Shown: positions 25,908-32,625 of the stretch, piece by piece
How positions within the stretch are numbered: the stretch's first letter is position 1
Layout of the letters: each line of letters opens with the position of its first letter
Source of the DNA: Bacteriovoracaceae bacterium
GTDB taxonomy: Bacteria > Bdellovibrionota > UBA1018
Assembly: GCA_947447665.1 (NCBI GenBank)
Contig: CANFJX010000003.1
Location: forward strand, 62,001 to 126,000
Direction: 5' to 3'
DNA length: 64,000 nucleotides
Made by a program: the position numbers and the translations under genes
The notes under the pieces: model-generated
The model's database searches: none
The model's input: the letters and a program-made list of their open reading frames with translations, nothing else
What the model was told of the DNA's origin: nothing

Positions 25908-25926
25908 ATATTTATTAGATAAATAT
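25908..25926. promoter_or_regulatory. AT-rich palindrome in a divergent promoter region
   Basis: ATATTTAT and ATAAATAT flank TAG in the 124-base gap between the GNAT gene (-) and the 97-residue protein gene (+). Together with the neighbouring TTATACAT this could be a promoter/operator. Low complexity weakens the case. Confidence 0.3.
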
Positions 25927-26001
25927 CGACCGGCAATTTTTACCTGCAATCCCTCAAGAATTAAAAAACAGAACCGAAATGAATCATAGGAGGATCTAAT
26001 T

Positions 26002-26295
26002 GTGTCCAAAAAGAAAAATAAATTTGATCTCACTCACATGGTTCATCATGGTCAGTTGAAAGACGGCCAAACTCTCTGCTTTGTGAGCGATCCAAAGATG
26101 ACTTGCAGAATCAATAAACAACCCAATGGCGAATTCAAAGTCATTGCCGGAAAAGAAACGATGACTATTCATGCTTTCGCACAGAAATGTCTTGGACAAG
26201 AACCACCCGACCATGCAACTAAATGGCTCCGCACCGAGAGTGGCCAGAGTCTCTATGAAATTTGGCATGCTGATGACATGATAGAAGCAGCTTAA
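26002..26295 (+). CDS. hypothetical 97-residue protein
   Basis: Unrecognised cytoplasmic protein translated from a GTG with a perfect AGGAGG upstream. It has a basic start, a beta-rich middle (DGQTLCFVSDPKMTCRI, then GEFKVIAGKETM) and a Trp-containing end (TKWLRTESGQSLYEIW). The combination recalls small DNA-associated RAMA-type domains, but the match is too weak to name. A strong terminator follows, so it is its own unit just ahead of the flagellin cluster. Confidence 0.6.
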   Translation: MSKKKNKFDLTHMVHHGQLKDGQTLCFVSDPKMTCRINKQPNGEFKVIAGKETMTIHAFAQKCLGQEPPDHATKWLRTESGQSLYEIWHADDMIEAA

Positions 26296-26321
26296 CAGAG
26301 GCGATCTACTACAAATTCAAC

Positions 26322-26358
26322 AAAAGGGCGGGGCACTTACCCCCGCCCTTTGCTTTTC
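26322..26358 (+). terminator. rho-independent terminator
   Basis: GGGCGGGG / CCCCGCCC stem around a 7-base loop, with an A-run before and TTTGCTTTTCT after. It isolates the 97-residue protein gene from the flagellin promoter 50 bases further on. Confidence 0.9.
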
Positions 26359-26404
26359 TAAAATCCAAATCTAAAAATAAAAACCAACGCACAAAACTTT
26401 TTTC

Positions 26405-26431
26405 TAAACTTTTTCCCGGTACCGCCGATCT
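26405..26431 (+). promoter_or_regulatory. sigma-28 (FliA) promoter of the first flagellin gene
   Basis: TAAA at 26405-26408, exactly 15 bases, then GCCGATCT at 26424-26431, matching the TAAA-N15-GCCGATAA consensus for flagellar class 3 promoters in six of the eight -10 positions. It gives a leader of about 120 bases before the flagellin ATG. Confidence 0.88.
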
Positions 26432-26484
26432 GTTACTTGGAAGCAGAAATCGAGTCCGGTCAAGATGGCCGACTCAAAAAAGTG

Positions 26485-26548
26485 GGCGATGATCGCCAAC
26501 TTCTGCTAGCCCTTGAGCCCAGGATGAGCTCAGGTACCTTCATGGAGG
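26485..26548 (+). promoter_or_regulatory. structured leader of flagellin gene 1 with GGA loop
   Basis: Two hairpins: GGCGA-TGA-TCGCC (26485-26497) and a stem TGAGC/GCTCA (26514-26532, extended by CC/GG) whose 9-base loop holds AGGAT. GGAGG of the ribosome-binding site follows at 26544. GGA in a hairpin loop plus GGA in the Shine-Dalgarno is the arrangement bound by CsrA in flagellin leaders. Confidence 0.5.
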
Positions 26549-26556
26549 AAGGGTTT

Positions 26557-27405
26557 ATGGGATTGCGGATTAACACAAACGTACCCGCCTTAGTTGCTCA
26601 AAAAAATCTGAGCAGCACCCGAGGGGGACTCGACCGCAACTTCGAGAGACTTAGTTCAGGTCTTCGAATCAATCACGCTGGTGACGATGCCGCCGGTCTG
26701 GCTGTATCAGAAATACTCAGAGCTCAAATTCGCGGAGTTAGTCAAGCGGGTAGAAATGCCCAGGACGGTATATCGGTCGTTCAAATCGCCGAAGGCAGTC
26801 TCGGGGAAATCTCTAACATCCTTATCCGAATGCGTGAATTAGGAGTCCAGGCCTCCTCTGACACGGTTGGTCAAAGCGAACGAAAATTCCTGAATATTGA
26901 ATTTAAACAACTGCTAGAAGAAATCGATCGCATCTCCAATAGCACCGAATTTAACCATGTGCCGCTCCTCAACGGCGCAGAAGCGTCTTTCGATATCCAG
27001 GTCGGAGACCGAAACAATCCTGATACAGACCGAGTTAAACTCTTTAGTTCTAGCGGCTCTGACGTGAACGTCACAGCCCTTGGAATCAATCTAGCTAGCG
27101 TAGCGGATAAAATCAGCGCTCAGAGCAGCTTGAGTGCGATTGATTCAGCCATCTCTTCGGTCACAGAAATTCGCGCCCATTTCGGCGCAATCCAGAATCG
27201 TCTCCAGTCAATTACCAATAATCTTATGGTCAGCCGGGAAAATTTCTCATCTGCTGCCAGCCGGATCCGGGATACCGACATGGCCGAGGAAGTTAGCTCA
27301 ATGACAAAAAATCAAATTTTAATGCAGGCAGGGGTATCAATTCTCAGCCAGGCAAACTCAGCAAGTAAAACAGCGCTAGGTCTGCTCAGTCAGGGGGGAT
27401 CATGA
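26557..27405 (+). CDS. fliC: flagellin (paralogue 1)
   Basis: A 282-residue flagellin with conserved D0/D1 ends and a minimal middle. The start is the ATG at 26557 (GLRINTNVPAL follows), not the upstream in-frame ATGs, which lie in the leader. N-terminal marks include RLSSGLRINHAGDDAAGLAVSE and the C-terminal marks ASRIRDTDMAEE and SILSQANS. It is the most diverged of the three copies: paralogues 2 and 3 share EFQSLKQE and DRIVYNGERSDASLD blocks that are absent here. The lone sigma-28 promoter upstream makes this the lead gene of the cluster. By analogy with Bdellovibrio, several flagellins are laid along the filament in order. Confidence 0.95.
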   Translation: MGLRINTNVPALVAQKNLSSTRGGLDRNFERLSSGLRINHAGDDAAGLAVSEILRAQIRGVSQAGRNAQDGISVVQIAEGSLGEISNILIRMRELGVQASSDTVGQSERKFLNIEFKQLLEEIDRISNSTEFNHVPLLNGAEASFDIQVGDRNNPDTDRVKLFSSSGSDVNVTALGINLASVADKISAQSSLSAIDSAISSVTEIRAHFGAIQNRLQSITNNLMVSRENFSSAASRIRDTDMAEEVSSMTKNQILMQAGVSILSQANSASKTALGLLSQGGS

Positions 27406-27747
27406 TGACAGGCGAAATGATGCTGATTTAAAAGTTTTGACCGAAAGCGAAGGGCGCGTTGCCTGAGCTTGTTTCCTGGATGAGGTAACGCTCATCTCAG
27501 CGTCACCAAGATGGTTGAACTGAGGTGAGCGAGTACTTAAAATCCTCAAACCGGGGGAGCAGAAGAGTTTAGAGAGAGAGTTTTTGAGTTTGAAAAAGTT
27601 TGAAGTTTGATTGCGACAAATGGTTTTGTCGCAGGCCGAGCCCACGGATTGGGTAGTGTTTGAATTAAAAACTTGAGCATGGATGCTCGTCGTCACTAAG
27701 GATAGTGGCGAGCTTTATGGAGGATGCGGATATGAACGGAGGCTAAA
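27406..27747 (+). promoter_or_regulatory. intergenic region between flagellin genes 1 and 2
   Basis: 342 bases without a gene. It holds several short inverted repeats: GATGAG/CTCATC (27479-27496); TGCGACAAA/TTTGTCGCA around TGGT (27612-27633), which overlaps a weak sigma-28-like CAAA-N14-GCCGAG (27617-27640); and the leader hairpins described separately. None has a T-run, so read-through from paralogue 1 is likely. Confidence 0.5.
27675..27742 (+). promoter_or_regulatory. structured leader of flagellin gene 2 with two GGA loops
   Basis: Hairpin GAGCA-TGGA-TGCTC (27675-27688) and hairpin TCGTCACT / AGTGGCGA (27690-27711, one G-T pair) with loop AAGGAT. Two GGAGG elements follow (27719 and 27738), the second five bases before the ATG. 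The same plan, with compensatory base changes, precedes flagellin gene 3, so the structure rather than the sequence is conserved. Confidence 0.6.
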
Positions 27748-28584
27748 ATGGGTTTAAGAATTAATACTAATGTAACGGCTTTGAATGCTCAGAGACAGAT
27801 TTCAATCACCAGGCAGAACTTAGATAGAACACTCGAACGGCTTGCAAGCGGAAGCCGAATTAATCACGCGGGAGACGATGCTGCAGGCTTGGCAATCTCT
27901 GAAAATCTTAGAGGCCAAATCCGAGGAATGAGGCAATCCAAGAGAAACGCACAGGACGGAGTTTCCTTGATTCAAGTCTCAGAAGGGGGATTAAACGAGA
28001 TTTCAAACATGGTCATCCGTCTCCGAGAATTGGCGATCCAAGCCGCATCAGACACGATTGGCGATACCGAGCGGCAGTTTACAGATCGAGAGTTCCAGTC
28101 TCTCAAGCAAGAAATGGATCGTATTGCTAATGTGACCGCCTTCAACGGCACTCCTCTTTTAAATGGAAGAGCTGGGGTCTTCGAGATCCAAGTAGGCACG
28201 CACAACAATCCGATTCTCGATCGAATCGTTTACAACGGAGAAAGATCGGATGCATCCCTCGACGCCTTGAAACTAGGCGGGGAAGGAGTTGCTACTAAAC
28301 AAGGCGCCCAACTCTCACTTTCCGTGATTGACGACGCACTGGTTCGAGTAAACAGTATCCGATCTGACCTGGGAGCGATGCAGAATAGACTTCAATCGAC
28401 GATTAATAATCTGGCGATTACGGATGAAAATCTATCCTCTGCAAATAGTCGAATCAGAGACACCGACATGGCTGAAGAGGTCTCTGAAATGACTAAAAGC
28501 AACATCTTGATGCAATCGGGCATCTCAGTGTTGTCTCAGGCTAACAGCATGGCATCTCACGCCTTGAAGCTCTTGGGGAACTAA
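27748..28584 (+). CDS. fliC: flagellin (paralogue 2)
   Basis: A 278-residue flagellin. N-terminal D0/D1: GLRINTNVTALNAQRQ, RLASGSRINHAGDDAAGLAISE, then NAQDGVSLIQVSEGGLNEI. Middle: NGTPLLNGRAGVFEIQVG and VYNGERSDASLD. C-terminal D1/D0: NSRIRDTDMAEEVSEMTKSNIL and SVLSQANSMASHALKLL. Close to paralogue 3 throughout. GGAGG lies five bases before the start and a structured leader precedes it. No Cys residue, as in most flagellins. Confidence 0.96.
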   Translation: MGLRINTNVTALNAQRQISITRQNLDRTLERLASGSRINHAGDDAAGLAISENLRGQIRGMRQSKRNAQDGVSLIQVSEGGLNEISNMVIRLRELAIQAASDTIGDTERQFTDREFQSLKQEMDRIANVTAFNGTPLLNGRAGVFEIQVGTHNNPILDRIVYNGERSDASLDALKLGGEGVATKQGAQLSLSVIDDALVRVNSIRSDLGAMQNRLQSTINNLAITDENLSSANSRIRDTDMAEEVSEMTKSNILMQSGISVLSQANSMASHALKLLGN

Positions 28585-28646
28585 TAATGAGGGAACTCCC
28601 GGTGAGTAACCCAAGTTAGGGATAGAGATTAATTTATGAAAGTTTT

Positions 28647-28670
28647 CCTCGCCGAAAGGGTTCGGCGAGG
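28647..28670 (+). repeat. 10-bp perfect stem-loop between flagellin genes 2 and 3
   Basis: CCTCGCCGAA and TTCGGCGAGG around AGGG. No T-run follows on either strand, so it is not a classical terminator. It may protect or process the flagellin mRNA; the analogous place before gene 2 holds the TGCGACAAA stem-loop. Confidence 0.6.
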
Positions 28671-28726
28671 AGATGGGAAGTGATCTAACTGAGTAATCAG
28701 GAAGCTCGCTTAAGGACAAACTAAAA

Positions 28727-28795
28727 TAGCAAGGATGCTACTCACCCTAGGGAAAGTGGTGAGATTTCATGGAGGATCTTAATTGTGAATGGAGG
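28727..28795 (+). promoter_or_regulatory. structured leader of flagellin gene 3 with GGA loops
   Basis: Hairpin TAGCA-AGGA-TGCTA (28727-28740) and hairpin CTCACC/GGTGAG (28741-28763) with an 11-base loop containing AGGGA, then GGAGGATC (28771) and GGAGGCTAG (28791) before the ATG. It is the counterpart of the leader of gene 2; the first stem has changed on both sides (G-C to T-A at its base) while the GGA loop is kept. Confidence 0.6.
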
Positions 28796-28801
28796 CTAGT
28801 T

Positions 28802-29638
28802 ATGGGTTTACGTATAGCAACAAATATTTCTTCGTTAAATGGACAACGGCAGTTATCAATTACTAAGGGTAATTTAGATAAGACCCTCGAGAGGCTCTCG
28901 AGCGGAAGCCGAATTAATCATGCTGGCGACGATGCTGCGGGCTTGGCAATCTCTGAAAATCTCAAGGCCCACATCAGAGGACTGAGACAAGGTAAGCGCA
29001 ATGCACAGGACGGAGTATCCCTCATTCAGGTGTCTGAAGGGGGCTTGAACGAAATCGGAAATATTCTGATTCGTCTCCGCGAACTAGCAATCCAAGCGGC
29101 TTCTGATACTTTAGGGGATGTTGAGCGCGGATTCACAGATCGAGAGTTCCAATCTCTGAAGCAAGAAATCGATAGAATCGCCAATGCTACTGAATTCAAC
29201 GGAACTCCCCTTCTGAACGGAAAAGCCGGGGTTTTCGAAATTCAAGTAGGGGCCCACAACAACCCGGTGCTGGACCGAATCGTCTATAATGGTGAAAGGT
29301 CAGATGCGTCACTCGACACTTTACGATTGGGCGGGGAATCAGTCGCAACGAAACAAGGAGCCCAGCTTACCCTCTCAGCAATCGACGAGGCTCTCAATCG
29401 AGTCAGCAGCATCCGCGCTGATATGGGCGCCCTTCAGAACCGGCTCCAGTCGACAATCGATAATACTGCTATCAATGAGGAGAACCTCTCTGCGGCGAAC
29501 AGCAGAATTCGAGACACTGACATGGCTCTGGAGGTCTCTGAGATGACCAAAAATAACGTTCTCATGCAGGCCGGCATCGCCGTCCTAGGCCAGAGCAACA
29601 ACATGGCCTCGTCAGCACTTAAGCTGCTTCAAGGCTAG
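28802..29638 (+). CDS. fliC: flagellin (paralogue 3)
   Basis: A 278-residue flagellin, the near twin of paralogue 2. The ATG at 28802 is used (GLRIATNISSLNGQRQ); in-frame codons upstream belong to the leader. Conserved ends: RLSSGSRINHAGDDAAGLAISE, QVSEGGLNEIGNILIRLREL, SRIRDTDMALEVSEMTKNNVL and AVLGQSNNMASSALKLLQG. It differs from paralogue 2 mainly in scattered surface residues, consistent with a fairly recent duplication. A long stem-loop follows. Confidence 0.96.
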   Translation: MGLRIATNISSLNGQRQLSITKGNLDKTLERLSSGSRINHAGDDAAGLAISENLKAHIRGLRQGKRNAQDGVSLIQVSEGGLNEIGNILIRLRELAIQAASDTLGDVERGFTDREFQSLKQEIDRIANATEFNGTPLLNGKAGVFEIQVGAHNNPVLDRIVYNGERSDASLDTLRLGGESVATKQGAQLTLSAIDEALNRVSSIRADMGALQNRLQSTIDNTAINEENLSAANSRIRDTDMALEVSEMTKNNVLMQAGIAVLGQSNNMASSALKLLQG

Positions 29639-29682
29639 ACAGTCGTTTTTTCAGGCTAGTATGTAAGCCAGTTTGATCCTTT

Positions 29683-29734
29683 GGGACTCCTTTGAAAATG
29701 AAGAGCTCACGCTCAAAAAATTTGAAGGAGTCCC
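29683..29734 (+). terminator. long stem-loop after the flagellin cluster
   Basis: GGGACTCCTT (29683-29692) pairs perfectly with AAGGAGTCCC (29725-29734); the interior pairs again through GAGC/GCTC. No T-run follows, so termination would need a factor; it may instead be a 3' stabiliser of flagellin mRNA. Confidence 0.55.
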
Positions 29735-29770
29735 TCCCAGGATTCACCAAGGTCAGTTACACTTCTAGCT

Positions 29771-30676
29771 ATGAGTTTAAAATCGGTACTAATATTAGGA
29801 GGAAGTGGATTTATAGGATCCCACCTCGCCTTGAAGCTGAGTAAAAATTATAAGGTTTTCGCGACGTATCATTCTCATAATTACTCGGTTCCGGGCACAA
29901 CATATATTCCATTTAGTATTGATAACAAGCTCTGGATCAAGCGAATTCTCCACATCATTCAACCGGATACGATCATCTACCTTCTAGGAAGTAATCATGC
30001 AGGATGGGTGGAAAGAAAGCCCCGCCTAGCTGAGCACTTGCACTCAATAGGTCCCGGTAATCTGGTCAATTCATCTGAGGCCACCCAACCCAGATTTATC
30101 TATATTTCAAACCCTTATGTATTTGATGGAGTGAAGGGCAACTACAAAGAAAACGATATCTTGATGCCCAACTCAGTTATGGGAAGAATTAAAATTGAGG
30201 GAGAAAACGTAGTTAAAAGCAAGTTTCTCAACTATGTAATTATTCGATCGAGCCCGCTATTTGGCCGAGGAAACGGCATTGGTCGAACCTTTTTCGATCA
30301 TTTAAGAATGAATTTATCCACTGGTCAGCGCTTCGATGCCAGTCCCAACGAAGTACATTCCTTCGGAACTGTAGAAGGTCTGGCAGAAATGATTCATCGC
30401 ATTATAGACCTCGGAGTAAGAAACAAAGTTCTCAACTATGGAGGAATCACTAAGGTCTCTCACTTTGAGTTCGCCCGGCGTTTTGCAGCCCGCTTCAAAT
30501 TAGACCCATCTCTAGTCGTTATGAAAAAACCTGAAGCACAAAGCATCTATTCGAAAAACCTGGTTTTAGACTACTCTCTCAACTCGACTCCAAGTGTTGA
30601 GCTCCTAAAGATCAAACCCCTTCTGCTCGAGGAGAGCTTTGATCTGATCCATCAAAACTTGATTCCCTCGTCGTAA
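29771..30676 (+). CDS. RmlD/epimerase-like extended SDR with altered active site
   Basis: A 301-residue NAD(P)-dependent nucleotide-sugar type enzyme. The nucleotide-binding GGSGFIGSH is at 10-18, and the fold continues with IYISNPYVFDGVKGNY, as in dTDP-4-dehydrorhamnose reductases. Where relatives have YGxxKxxGE, this protein reads MGRIKIEGE (130s), so the catalytic Tyr is replaced by Met while the Lys is kept. It may be a non-catalytic or altered-activity member. Lying directly behind the flagellins, it may serve flagellin or envelope glycosylation; that is inference from position. Its 3' end overlaps the opposing gene by 72 bases. Confidence 0.75.
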   Translation: MSLKSVLILGGSGFIGSHLALKLSKNYKVFATYHSHNYSVPGTTYIPFSIDNKLWIKRILHIIQPDTIIYLLGSNHAGWVERKPRLAEHLHSIGPGNLVNSSEATQPRFIYISNPYVFDGVKGNYKENDILMPNSVMGRIKIEGENVVKSKFLNYVIIRSSPLFGRGNGIGRTFFDHLRMNLSTGQRFDASPNEVHSFGTVEGLAEMIHRIIDLGVRNKVLNYGGITKVSHFEFARRFAARFKLDPSLVVMKKPEAQSIYSKNLVLDYSLNSTPSVELLKIKPLLLEESFDLIHQNLIPSS

Positions 30677-31240
30677 TTTTTTCTTATCTCGACTCAGCCT
30701 GACGAACTCAATAAAATGGAATTTAGCCACCTGGCTCGGGGTCACTTTCTCGCCTTGAAAAGTCCAGTAAACATCTCGAAAAGGGCCGATCTGAGCCAAG
30801 ATCTCTTGAAGCGGAGAGTTTGAGTTCAAACGCAACGATTCGTTTCCTCCGTGGTCCTGACCATCCACGGCTAACGAGCCGCGCTGATGCTGAGAGAATG
30901 AAATCTGAAGCAAGCCCTGACTAGGATTCGAGAAAATGAGCTTGATTTGGTTTCTAAAAAGCATGAAATCCGCCGCTGACTGAGCGATACCATAAATTTT
31001 AACTTCTTGAAATTTGGACCCTGTTTCCGAGTAGGAATTAAAGACTCGAGCAAACTCCGAGGCGATCTCCCTTAATTCAGTCAGAAACTGAATAGCACTC
31101 TCTTCGACGAGCTGCTGCGGGTCATAACTACTGCCCAGCTCAAGTAACTTTTCAGCATCGGGATGAACCTCTGCGCGCGCAAGATCATGAAGCCAAGTCT
31201 GTTGTGAAGGAAGATCCTCTTGGAAGCGCGCCATTTTCAT
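30605..31240 (-). CDS. conserved-looking hypothetical protein
   Basis: Unrecognised 211-residue soluble protein, mostly helical. The N-terminal third (1-95) is acidic, with EVHPDAEKLLELGSSYDPQ and an ELREIASEFARVFNSY helix; the middle has a beta pattern (FMLFRNQIKLIFSNPSQGLLQISF) and the end is basic (RLSRDKKKLRRGNQVLMDQIKALLEQ). Its promoter side faces the 6S RNA gene on the same strand. Genes next to 6S RNA in other Proteobacteria (zapA, ygfA) are not similar to it. Confidence 0.6.
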   Translation of the reverse strand: MKMARFQEDLPSQQTWLHDLARAEVHPDAEKLLELGSSYDPQQLVEESAIQFLTELREIASEFARVFNSYSETGSKFQEVKIYGIAQSAADFMLFRNQIKLIFSNPSQGLLQISFSQHQRGSLAVDGQDHGGNESLRLNSNSPLQEILAQIGPFRDVYWTFQGEKVTPSQVAKFHFIEFVRLSRDKKKLRRGNQVLMDQIKALLEQKGFDL

Positions 31241-31277
31241 CAGGCCTTTCTCTCTCTTGAGACCGAGGTCAAACTTA

Positions 31278-31448
31278 AAAATGCCTCAGAGTCCGACGAA
31301 GTCAATTGGAACCCATGAAGTTAAAGTGGGCACCGTTTGTCAGTTTTAGGCTTCCTGGACGGACCAGGCATGCACACCGCTGAACAGGAACAGCTCCCTG
31401 GGTTATTGACTGTAGGGTCCAAATGTATAATCGTCGGCCTCTGAGGCA
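31278..31448 (-). ncRNA. ssrS: 6S RNA
   Basis: On the minus strand the core GCATGCCTGGTCCGTCC (31357-31373) followed by AGGAAGCCTAAAACTG closely matches the conserved 3' side of E. coli 6S RNA (GCATGCTCGGTCCGTCC...GAAGCCTTAAAACTG). The ends pair in a long closing stem: TGCCTCAGAG..CCGACGA at the 5' side (31431-31448) with TCGTCGG..CTCTGAGGCA at the 3' side, directly followed by TTTTT. A -10 box TATACT (31454-31459) sits 5-6 bases ahead of the 5' end. About 171 nt, the normal size. 6S RNA binds sigma-70 RNA polymerase in stationary phase and represses many promoters. The open reading frame on this strand across it (31302-31637) is not a gene. Confidence 0.92.
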
Positions 31449-31453
31449 ATTCC

Positions 31454-31459
31454 AGTATA
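31454..31459 (-). promoter_or_regulatory. -10 box of the 6S RNA promoter
   Basis: TATACT on the minus strand places the start at the first base of the 6S closing stem. The -35 position (31477-31482, TTTTCT) is weak. Confidence 0.6.
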
Positions 31460-31536
31460 CGTTTTTTTCAAAGGAAAGAAAAGCCTTCGGAGAAATCACC
31501 TGCTCACGCGATTGTCGCGGGGCAGGATAGGATCTT

Positions 31537-31560
31537 AAAGGCTTATAATACGAGGCCTTT
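31537..31560. promoter_or_regulatory. inverted repeat around a -10 box of the RomR-like gene
   Basis: AAAGGC and GCCTTT flank a 12-base centre that contains TATAAT (31544-31549), a perfect sigma-70 -10 box, about 37 bases before the start of the RomR-like gene. A repressor bound here would cover the -10. The -35 is poor. Confidence 0.4.
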
Positions 31561-31596
31561 ACAGGGTTAAAAGGAGATGACACAATAGAATAAATT

Positions 31597-32625
31597 ATGG
31601 CAGGCAAAAAGCTACTCGTTGCGGATGATAGTCTCACAATTCAAAAGGTCATTCGACTCGCTTTAACCAATGAAGGTTATGATATCCATGCCGTCTCCGA
31701 TGGAAATCACGCTCTACAGCAAATAGCTCTATTCCGCCCAGATGTGGTCTTAATTGACGTATCTCTTCCAGGCAAATCCGCATTTGAAGTCAAACGGGAA
31801 ATAAATCAAACGGGCGATGGTGACGAATTTAAATTTATTTTAATGTCGAGCGCCTTTGAGCGAATCGATGAGGCGCAGATTGAAGAAGTTTCATTTCATG
31901 CTCGCCTTACCAAGCCATTTGATCCCGCTCAGCTTCGGCAAACACTCTCTGATGTGATTAACTGGACTCCCTCGAATCTCCCTCCCCTACCGTCTGGATA
32001 TGAAACTCCAACGGACTCGTTCGCAGATTTTGAAATTCGAGAACCTTCTTCAGACCCCTTAATGGCACCCATCGAGCCTGACGAACTTCCCCCTCTTCCC
32101 TCAGTATCTATCGAAAGTGTCTCTCAACTCTGGGAAATGGATGGAGCCGCAGATCTAGAGCTCCCACCTCTTCCTCAGAGTTCAGACTCGGACATTAGAC
32201 ATCTCGCGGAGATCACTCTAGCGCCCCAATCCGGCCAGGAATTGGAATGGAATATTCACGAAGCGCTTCCCTCTTTTGACTTCTCTCCTGAAGAAGAAGA
32301 ATCTCCTATTACCCCACCTCCATTTCAACCAGGCAACATCGAGATGAAGAACTCAGACATGCCCCCCCCTGCTGGAGAGTCTACCCATGAAATTAAAGTA
32401 GGCGAAAAGTCCCAGGGCATGAATACTCCGCAGGCGGCTAACCAGTTTCAATTCCACGGAATCGCCGCTGAAGACCTTGAAAAAATGATTCAACAGCAGG
32501 TTCAGGCGGCTTTGGAAAAAATCACTGAAAAAATCGCTAAGAATCTTATTTCATCAATCGCTGAAAAAATTATTAAAGAAGAGATTCATCGACTCCTCAC
32601 TGAACCCGAGGCTCACCCGTCTTAA
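31597..32625 (+). CDS. RomR-like response regulator (receiver, disordered linker, C-terminal helix)
   Basis: A 342-residue protein. Residues 1-125 are a receiver domain beginning LLVADDSLTIQKVI with acidic pocket D10/D11, phospho-acceptor D54 (VLIDVSLPGK) and a conserved Lys in LTKPFDP. The middle (about 130-285) is acidic, Pro/Ser-rich and repeats PPLP motifs. The end (about 285-342) is an amphipathic helix (QQQVQAALEKITEKIAKNL then IKEEIHRLL) typical of a family of receiver proteins of Myxococcus and Bdellovibrio that organise cell poles; Myxococcus RomR has the same order of parts. No DNA-binding output domain. The polar-organiser role is inferred from architecture. Confidence 0.75.
   Translation: MAGKKLLVADDSLTIQKVIRLALTNEGYDIHAVSDGNHALQQIALFRPDVVLIDVSLPGKSAFEVKREINQTGDGDEFKFILMSSAFERIDEAQIEEVSFHARLTKPFDPAQLRQTLSDVINWTPSNLPPLPSGYETPTDSFADFEIREPSSDPLMAPIEPDELPPLPSVSIESVSQLWEMDGAADLELPPLPQSSDSDIRHLAEITLAPQSGQELEWNIHEALPSFDFSPEEEESPITPPPFQPGNIEMKNSDMPPPAGESTHEIKVGEKSQGMNTPQAANQFQFHGIAAEDLEKMIQQQVQAALEKITEKIAKNLISSIAEKIIKEEIHRLLTEPEAHPS

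Noticed and set aside
27429..27454. TAAA followed by GCGAAGGG as a sigma-28 promoter for flagellin gene 2
   Set aside because: The -10 part matches GCCGATAA poorly and the spacing is 14 bases.
31406..31431. TTGACT and TATAAT on the plus strand, looking like a promoter
   Set aside because: The spacer is only 14 bases and the sequence lies inside the 5' part of the 6S RNA read on the other strand.
31302..31637. 111-residue open frame on the minus strand
   Set aside because: It covers most of the 6S RNA gene and its promoter, has no ribosome-binding site and no protein-like pattern.
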